Origin: CAYGWP01 sp964353455
GTDB lineage: Bacteria > Planctomycetota > Phycisphaerae > FEN-1346
Direction: 5' to 3'
NCBI GenBank assembly: GCA_964353455.1
Contig: CAYGWP010000363.1
Coordinates: forward strand, 1-11,115
Length of the DNA: 11,115 nt
The notes under the pieces were generated by a model. It searched no databases and was not told where the DNA came from. It worked only from the letters and a program-made list of their open reading frames with translations. This document shows, piece by piece, positions 7,992 through 11,115 of this stretch. Both the position numbers and the translations under genes were made by a program. Each line of letters opens with the position of its first letter. The first letter of the stretch is position 1.

Positions 7992-8045
7992 TTCGGACCC
8001 CAAAACGGCCCTGGCGCTAGCGCCAAGGGGGTTCAAGGGTCCGAA
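7992..8045. repeat. Nested inverted repeat (9-bp outer stem enclosing a 14-bp palindrome)
   Basis: TTCGGACCC (7992-8000) pairs perfectly with GGGTCCGAA (8037-8045). Between them lies the perfect palindrome TGGCGCTAGCGCCA (8012-8025), which can extend by CCC/GGG around a single bulged A. It could form a two-tier hairpin in RNA or a cruciform in DNA. It is 121 nt past the operon end and followed by T-rich DNA, so a role in 3'-end formation is possible, although no T-run directly abuts the stem. Confidence 0.55.
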
Positions 8046-8060
8046 TGTTAAGATGGGCAA

Positions 8061-8142
8061 GACGATTTTGAACTGTTTTAGATCGGTTTTGATCGGTTTT
8101 TGATCGGTTTTTGACGTTTTTTGACGTTTTTTTCGCCTTTTT
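8061..8142. repeat. Helically phased T-tracts, with GATCGGTTTTT and GACGTTTTTT tandem units
   Basis: T-runs of 4-7 nt are centred near 8067, 8077, 8088, 8099, 8110, 8119, 8130 and 8140, a spacing of about 10-11 bp over eight turns. Inside are three direct units GATCGGTTTT(T) (8081-8112) followed by two units GACGTTTTTT(T) (8113-8133). Phased A/T-tracts are the textbook cause of intrinsic DNA curvature, so this segment is predicted to be bent. Its function is unknown. Confidence 0.75.
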
Positions 8143-8302
8143 GCATTGAATCTACGTATGAATGTGTATCCGGCGATATAGCCTATAGGATACTTTTTCG
8201 GGCGATTTCGCCTTCGGGAAAATCAGGTGCCAGGCATCCGACCACAATAAGTGGGGGCGGGGGGCACTATATGTAGTGGGGAAAGACGACAACGACAGCC
8301 TC

Positions 8303-8456
8303 ACGCGGAGGCGCGGAGGCGCGGAGGGGTACTGGGGGGAAACGACAAAGGCAACAACGGATGTCAACGCGGAGGCCGCTGAGGACGCTGAGGGGAACCT
8401 GGGGTAAGACAAAAGGTAACGGACCCGGCGCGGAGAAGGCCGAGGACGCCGAGAAG
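8303..8456 (+). repeat. Three degenerate GCGGAG-type repeat units
   Basis: Three purine-rich units sit at about 8303-8329, 8367-8395 and 8426-8456, roughly 62 nt apart. Each is itself three short sub-repeats: GCGGAGGC with an 8-nt period in the first, GCGGAGGCC/GCTGAGGAC in the second and GCGGAGAAG/GCCGAGGAC in the third, both with a 9-nt period. The linkers share AACGAC/AACGG-like words. They resemble dispersed CACGGAGGCACGGAG-type intergenic repeats known from environmental bacteria. Translated on the minus strand they give the LRASAPPREA-type spurious peptides often annotated as hypothetical. Confidence 0.65.
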
Positions 8457-8466
8457 CAACGACGGA

Positions 8467-8497
8467 TCATCCGCGGATTACGCAGATGGAGGCAGAT
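8467..8497 (+). repeat. Single copy of a GCGGATTACGCAGAT-type dispersed repeat
   Basis: CCGCGGATTACGCAGATGG, then AGGCAGAT, follows directly after the third GCGGAG-type unit and starts with the 10-bp palindrome ATCCGCGGAT (8469-8478). The GATTACGCAGAT word is familiar from intergenic repeats that travel with the preceding type; this is recognition from memory. Confidence 0.45.
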
Positions 8498-8680
8498 AAT
8501 GGGGGGGTGACACAAAGACGGCGGGAGTTTTTCGCTTCGCGTTCGACGCTCCGAGGTCCGCGCTTGCTGCCCACGATTTTCGTTGACGCCTGCCCCCCGC
8601 AGACGTATCTTAACTCTTATCAGTCGTCGCGCCGCCGGCCGCGCTAGCAGCACGATGCCCAGCCCAAAACGCAGATAGAA

Positions 8681-8766
8681 GACACGACGGCCCTTGTTGA
8701 CCGTGTCGTGTCTGACGGCTGGGCGAGCCGAGACAGGTGACGTCACCGGAACTCCGCTGACCTGTC
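8681..8766. promoter_or_regulatory. Cluster of overlapping inverted repeats, candidate operator or centromere-like site
   Basis: GACACGAC (8681-8688) pairs with GTCGTGTC (8705-8712). TGTCT/AGACA (8709-8713/8731-8735) encloses CGGCT/AGCCG (8716-8720/8726-8730). GACAGGT (8732-8738) pairs with ACCTGTC (8760-8766) around the perfect palindrome GGTGACGTCACC (8736-8747). The cluster is 166-251 nt upstream of a ParB-like gene, where protein-binding sites or autoregulatory operators would be expected. It does not match the canonical chromosomal parS (TGTTTCACGTGAAACA). Confidence 0.5.
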
Positions 8767-8805
8767 ATAACATGCGGCGGTCACTGGGGAAATGGTACTT
8801 GTGCT

Positions 8806-8836
8806 CCCTGATAGGCCCGGGCGACCCCTATCAGGG
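8806..8836. promoter_or_regulatory. Perfect 10-bp inverted repeat with 11-nt loop
   Basis: CCCTGATAGG (8806-8815) and CCTATCAGGG (8827-8836) are perfect reverse complements around an 11-nt GC-rich loop. In RNA this would be a stable leader hairpin; in DNA it could be a dimer-protein site. No T-run follows, so it is not a simple terminator. Confidence 0.55.
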
Positions 8837-8846
8837 CTGCCGTAGT

Positions 8847-8877
8847 TTGCTGGACATACTTACCCGGCGGGTATTTT
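8847..8877 (+). promoter_or_regulatory. Possible promoter overlapping palindrome TACCCGGCGGGTA
   Basis: TACCCG-G-CGGGTA (8861-8873) is a perfect 13-bp operator-like palindrome ending 58 nt before ATG 8932. It overlaps a weak -10-like TATTTT (8872-8877), with candidate -35 boxes TTGCTG (8847, 19-nt spacer) or TGGACA (8851, 15-nt spacer). Neither spacing is ideal. If this is the promoter, a protein bound to the palindrome would block it. A further inverted repeat, GATGCC-CT-GGCATC (8895-8908), lies just before the SD. Confidence 0.35.
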
Positions 8878-8915
8878 GGTTCAAAGCCAGACGCGATGCC
8901 CTGGCATCCAAACGC

Positions 8916-8924
8916 AGGAAGGGG
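8916..8924 (+). promoter_or_regulatory. Ribosome binding site deciding the start at 8932
   Basis: AGGAAGGGG ends 7 nt before ATG 8932. It lies downstream of the alternative in-frame ATG at 8896, which has no SD and would add 12 residues that precede the conserved ParB start. Confidence 0.7.
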
Positions 8925-8931
8925 ATATTAC

Positions 8932-9759
8932 ATGCCGGAATTCAGATCTATCGCCCTATCCCTCATAGATATCTCGTCAGATAACGTTCGGCACCATGAT
9001 CGCGACACGAAGATTGACGAACTGGCCGAGAGTATTGCAAAGCACGGCCTACTTCAACCGGTGGTGGTTGTGGAAAAGAAAGATGGCCGCTATGATCTGA
9101 TTATCGGGCAGCGGCGGTTTGAGGCCCACCAGAGACTTCTGGCACAGGGCCTACGGAAGTACAATCAGATTGCGGCTATTGTTCTTCCCAAGATAGACCA
9201 CTTCCATGCACGCCTCTACTCCCTGGGGGAGAACCTGCAGCGGGTGGATCTGAATCGTATTGATGTAATGCATGTCATTAAGTACCTATATGAGCATCTT
9301 GGCAAGAGTGTCCGGAAGGTCTCCGCCGAGCTAGGCGTGTCGCCTCAGACCGTGCGCAGTTACCTTAGACTGGAGCGCGCCGCCACCAAGGAGATGAAGC
9401 AACTCATTATCGCAGGAAAGCTGAGAAAAGGCGATGCCGAGAGGATAATTGAGGCTGCGGGCAGCGACGAAGCGAAAATGAACGAACTTGCCAGAAGGGT
9501 CCCAGGGCTGACGAAGCCTGAAAAAGAGCGTCTTGTTGAGGTCGCTTGGAGTAAGCCGACCGCACCGGTCAAGGAGTGGCTCGAAGAGGCCAAAGCCCCG
9601 CGATACCTTGAACGCCTTGTGGTTGCGTTGACACCGGCCGAAATCGATGCGCTGGAGAAAGCTGCTAGCAGCGAGGGGCGCAGCCGCGAGGAGATCGCGA
9701 AGGTGGCAATACTTGGGTGGTTGCGAGATAAAGGATACTACCGTACGGAAGAGGCATAA
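8932..9759 (+). CDS. ParB/Spo0J-like protein with HTH and RHH-like C-terminus
   Basis: 275 residues from ATG 8932. The ParB-N domain (~1-105) starts FRSIALSLIDISSDNVRHHDRD, continues KIDELAESIAKHGLLQPVVVV, and carries the two nucleotide-site blocks IGQRRFEA (GQRRF 59-63; the usual form is GERR) and GENLQR (ENLQR 100-104). Both are close to CTP-binding ParB proteins, so CTP-switch activity is possible. A helix-turn-helix follows at ~125-146 (KSVRKVSAELGVSPQTVRSYLRL). The tail (231-275, VALTPAEIDALEKAASSEGRSREEIAKVAILGWLRDKGY) has the strand-helix-helix pattern of ribbon-helix-helix proteins, instead of the usual ParB dimerisation domain. It could serve partition, nucleoid or plasmid maintenance, or transcription control. 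No ParA partner is visible downstream. The next gene starts 5 nt after the stop. Composition is less GC-rich than the upstream operon. Confidence 0.88.
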   Translation: MPEFRSIALSLIDISSDNVRHHDRDTKIDELAESIAKHGLLQPVVVVEKKDGRYDLIIGQRRFEAHQRLLAQGLRKYNQIAAIVLPKIDHFHARLYSLGENLQRVDLNRIDVMHVIKYLYEHLGKSVRKVSAELGVSPQTVRSYLRLERAATKEMKQLIIAGKLRKGDAERIIEAAGSDEAKMNELARRVPGLTKPEKERLVEVAWSKPTAPVKEWLEEAKAPRYLERLVVALTPAEIDALEKAASSEGRSREEIAKVAILGWLRDKGYYRTEEA

Positions 9760-9764
9760 GAAGA

Positions 9765-10499
9765 ATGAAGGGTAAAGAACGGGAGATATCTCACCTGGCG
9801 ATTGCTATTGCCGGAACCCGGCGAAATCCCAAGAGCCTGCTGGTTGACCGCATAGCCACGGCCGAGAGTCTCATGGCCCTGCTTGAGATCTATGGCTCAA
9901 CGGGGCAGGTTGCGAAGAAGGTGCAGATCTCCAAAGAAATGGTGCGAGAATTTCTGTACCTGCTTCGGCTTTCGGCGGATGCTCTCGAGTACTGGAGAAG
10001 CGGACGAATAGCCAGCGTGGATATGGGATATCGAATTAGCGCAAGGGTTCCCATGCACCTTCAGGCCAGGATGGCGGAAGCAGTGGTGAATGGGAATCTT
10101 ACAAGCAAGGATGTTGATGCCATAACTCTGTTCATAAGGGAGCACCCATCAGTCTCTCCGGAAGATGCGGTTCGCCGCGTGATGAAATCCAAGGACACGG
10201 TAGTTTACGTGGCAGAGTACACCCTCAAGCCCAGCATCGCGAAGGAGTATTGCAGAACTGGGTTATCAGAAGATAATCTATGGCGCGCCGTAGAATGTGA
10301 TTTGAAGAAGATGGCTGGCCGTAAGAACGTTGTCGATTGCAGACTGCAGGGGAGAGTGTTAAGGATCAAGATCAATCGCGATGGTCTGTCTCGGCTTAGG
10401 CAAGCGGCCAAAGCCGCAGGTGTGGGGCTGAGGGACTTGGCCTCGGCAATTGCGAGAAGGTCGCTGAGGTTGCGTGAGACATTGCATGGGGGCGGGTAA
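9765..10499 (+). CDS. HTH/RHH-like DNA-binding protein, ParB-like without ParB-N domain
   Basis: 244 residues, starting 5 nt after the ParB-like stop; GAAGAGG (9747-9753) is a usable SD 11 nt upstream. No named family is recognised with certainty. Residues ~46-69 (TGQVAKKVQISKEMVREFLYLLRL) align by eye with the HTH of the preceding protein (KSVRKVSAELGVSPQTVRSYLRL), and the following RLSADALEYWRSGRIASVDMGYRI matches its LERAATKEMKQLIIAGKL in spacing. The end (VLRIKINRDGLSRLRQAAKAAGVGLRDLASAIARRSLRL) again looks ribbon-helix-helix-like. So it appears to be a relative of the ParB-like protein lacking the nucleotide-binding domain, perhaps a partner or co-repressor. The start of the next gene lies 4 nt after its stop. 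The role is inferred. Confidence 0.75.
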   Translation: MKGKEREISHLAIAIAGTRRNPKSLLVDRIATAESLMALLEIYGSTGQVAKKVQISKEMVREFLYLLRLSADALEYWRSGRIASVDMGYRISARVPMHLQARMAEAVVNGNLTSKDVDAITLFIREHPSVSPEDAVRRVMKSKDTVVYVAEYTLKPSIAKEYCRTGLSEDNLWRAVECDLKKMAGRKNVVDCRLQGRVLRIKINRDGLSRLRQAAKAAGVGLRDLASAIARRSLRLRETLHGGG

Positions 10500-10502
10500 G
10501 TG

Positions 10503-10985
10503 ATGGCCTACGGCAAAGTGGACAGGACAATTGACAGCGTTCAGTTGACCACGTTGATTGATAAGACGCACGGGCTGAGCCCATTAACTACGCAGCAGGC
10601 CGAGGGCAGTCCTTTGCACCATTTTGTGAGAGGGCTGATTTTTTCGGCTGAGCTGGTCGACATAGTCAAGAATCTGGTACACAACGGATACCATGCTGGA
10701 TGGGGGCAGCTCGTAGATGACGCGGGCAAGATGTTGTCTCCCGAAAACGATCTGATTGTTTACCGTGGGACCTCGATGCATACCTGGGAAACAGGCAGCT
10801 TTACCTATTCGCTCATTCGAAGCAGGGACGCAGTTCTTGTAATACAGTGTCGGGCCATCGTGAAGAGTGTGGGGGCCGACTTGTGGGATTACGCGGACAA
10901 GGTAAAGCAGTTTTGTCCCGAGACCTGGCTTTTTGCTGAGTGCTGTTGGTCAAGAACCTCAGCAAGGTCCCTCCAAATACTGTAA
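10503..10985 (+). CDS. DUF6602/PD-(D/E)xK nuclease-like protein, truncated by IS insertion
   Basis: 160 residues from ATG 10503; GTG 10500 is an equal alternative adding one residue. GGGGGCGGG upstream can serve as SD. The pattern GSPLHHFVRGL... GWGQLVDDAGKMLSPENDLIVYRG (67-89) ... AVLVIQCRAIVKSV (110-123) resembles the DUF6602 layout (G-x-x-D-x-x-G-x-x-S-x-x-x-D-x-x-x-Y, then a 'vlavieVK' strand), a fold related to PD-(D/E)xK nucleases. Asp83 would be the metal aspartate, but the expected E-x-K is Gln115-Cys-Arg117, so catalysis may be lost. The last codon is shared with an IS3-type end beginning at 10981, which also supplies the TAA. Hence the original C-terminus is missing. The family call is by memory of the pattern and moderate at best. 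Confidence 0.6.
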   Translation: MAYGKVDRTIDSVQLTTLIDKTHGLSPLTTQQAEGSPLHHFVRGLIFSAELVDIVKNLVHNGYHAGWGQLVDDAGKMLSPENDLIVYRGTSMHTWETGSFTYSLIRSRDAVLVIQCRAIVKSVGADLWDYADKVKQFCPETWLFAECCWSRTSARSLQIL

Positions 10986-11115
10986 TGCTCCCCAAAAACT
11001 GGACAGGTGGTTAAGTTAGGTGAACCGGGGCGGGAGAGTCCAGGAATGGGAGAGGAAAAGAGGCGTCGGAGGAGGAGGCACGGAGCGGACTTCAAGGCGC
11101 GGGTTGCCCTTGAGG
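10981..11115 (+). mobile_element. Left end of an IS3-family insertion sequence (partial)
   Basis: TGTAATGCTCCCCAAAAACT followed by GGACAGGTGGTTAAGTTAGG is typical of IS3-family left termini: it starts with TG, then a C-run, AAAACTGGACA and a TTAAG word. It is followed by an OrfA-type transposase start at 11046. The insertion point appears to be between 10980 and 10981, within the preceding gene. The right end and target duplication lie outside the window. Confidence 0.75.
11046..11115 (+). CDS. IS3/IS911-family transposase OrfA, N-terminus (3' partial)
   Basis: The frame is open from ATG 11046 to the window end: MGEEKRRRRRRHGADFKARV followed by ALE, 23 residues. The basic start followed by (H/Y)-x-A-D-F-K-A-x-V-A-L-E is the signature beginning of the Transposase_8-type helix-turn-helix OrfA of IS3-family elements, which binds the terminal repeats. 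GGGAGAG at ~11031 could serve as SD. OrfB (the DDE catalytic part) would lie beyond the window. Confidence 0.85.
   Translation, partial: MGEEKRRRRRRHGADFKARVALE

Larger units (their letters stand above)
7871..8931. other. Structured intergenic region without a convincing gene
   Basis: About 1.06 kb between the acetylation operon and the ParB-like gene. No frame on either strand has a recognisable domain, plausible codon pattern and start signal together. Base composition changes from GC-rich coding DNA to T-rich patches, then purine-rich repeats, then a palindrome-rich leader. No canonical hairpin-plus-T-run terminator follows the operon closely, and no tRNA or rRNA was seen. The pieces are listed separately. 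Confidence 0.7.

Noticed and set aside
8252..8280. G-quadruplex from G5-C-G6 runs
   Set aside because: Only three separate G-runs with a 13-nt last loop; too weak to claim.
8303..8456. CRISPR-like array
   Set aside because: Only three units, which are degenerate and internally periodic; no palindromic repeat core and no cas genes.
8500..8690. tRNA or other structured RNA gene
   Set aside because: No cloverleaf with T-arm consensus and acceptor pairing could be found on either strand.
8267..8746. Minus-strand open frame of 159 codons in the spacer
   Set aside because: Its peptide is largely a translation of the GCGGAG-type repeats (SASSAFSAPG, LRASAPPREA); there is no SD and no domain.
8736..8747. 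Canonical parS site
   Set aside because: GGTGACGTCACC is a perfect palindrome but does not match the conserved chromosomal parS; kept only as a candidate operator.
8896..8931. Upstream ATG 8896 as start of the ParB-like gene
   Set aside because: No SD, it begins in an inverted repeat, and the strong AGGAAGGGG lies downstream, before ATG 8932.

Overview
The window looks like a piece of a high-GC bacterial genome, most likely from the planctomycete (PVC) side of the tree. This is an inference from gene content: a LamG-type protein, an MBOAT acyltransferase, two AlgX/AlgJ-like SGNH proteins and a secreted FG-GAP/ASPIC protein in one run, followed by intergenic DNA with purine-rich short-period repeats. 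No rRNA, tRNA or CRISPR array was seen.

Positions 2-7870 are one plus-strand cluster of six genes with gaps of 8-33 nt or a 4-nt overlap. It holds the C-terminal end of a LamG-like protein (2-487), an AlgI-like membrane-bound O-acyltransferase (521-1984), a membrane-anchored AlgX/AlgJ-like SGNH protein (1993-3714), a secreted beta-propeller protein with a Lys/Ala/Ser linker (3711-5129), a secreted seven-repeat FG-GAP protein with a C-terminal ASPIC/UnbV domain (5139-6770), and a second, exported AlgX/AlgJ-like protein (6782-7870). The likely joint job is export-side O-acetylation of an extracellular polysaccharide: the MBOAT protein passes acyl groups across the membrane and the SGNH proteins transfer them to the glycan. 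The LamG and propeller proteins would be surface binding or scaffold partners. The glycan is unknown.

Positions 7871-8931 are about 1 kb without a convincing gene, but rich in structure. In order they hold a heptamer repeat, a nested inverted repeat, about eight T-tracts phased at the helical period (predicted bent DNA), three degenerate GCGGAG-type repeat units about 62 nt apart, a dispersed-type repeat, and finally a crowded set of palindromes and inverted repeats (8681-8908) just before a ParB-like gene.

Positions 8932-10985 are a three-gene plus-strand unit whose third codon positions are visibly less G/C-rich than those of the upstream operon, which suggests a transferred module. It holds a ParB-like protein (ParB-N, HTH, RHH-like tail), a shorter HTH/RHH-like relative without ParB-N, and a protein resembling DUF6602/PD-(D/E)xK nuclease-like domains in which the expected E-x-K reads Q-C-R. 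The third gene is cut by the left end of an IS3-family element (10981 to window end), whose terminus supplies the stop codon. The OrfA transposase start (11046) is visible. This small partition-like or defence-like module, with its palindrome-rich leader, is the best candidate for something undescribed.
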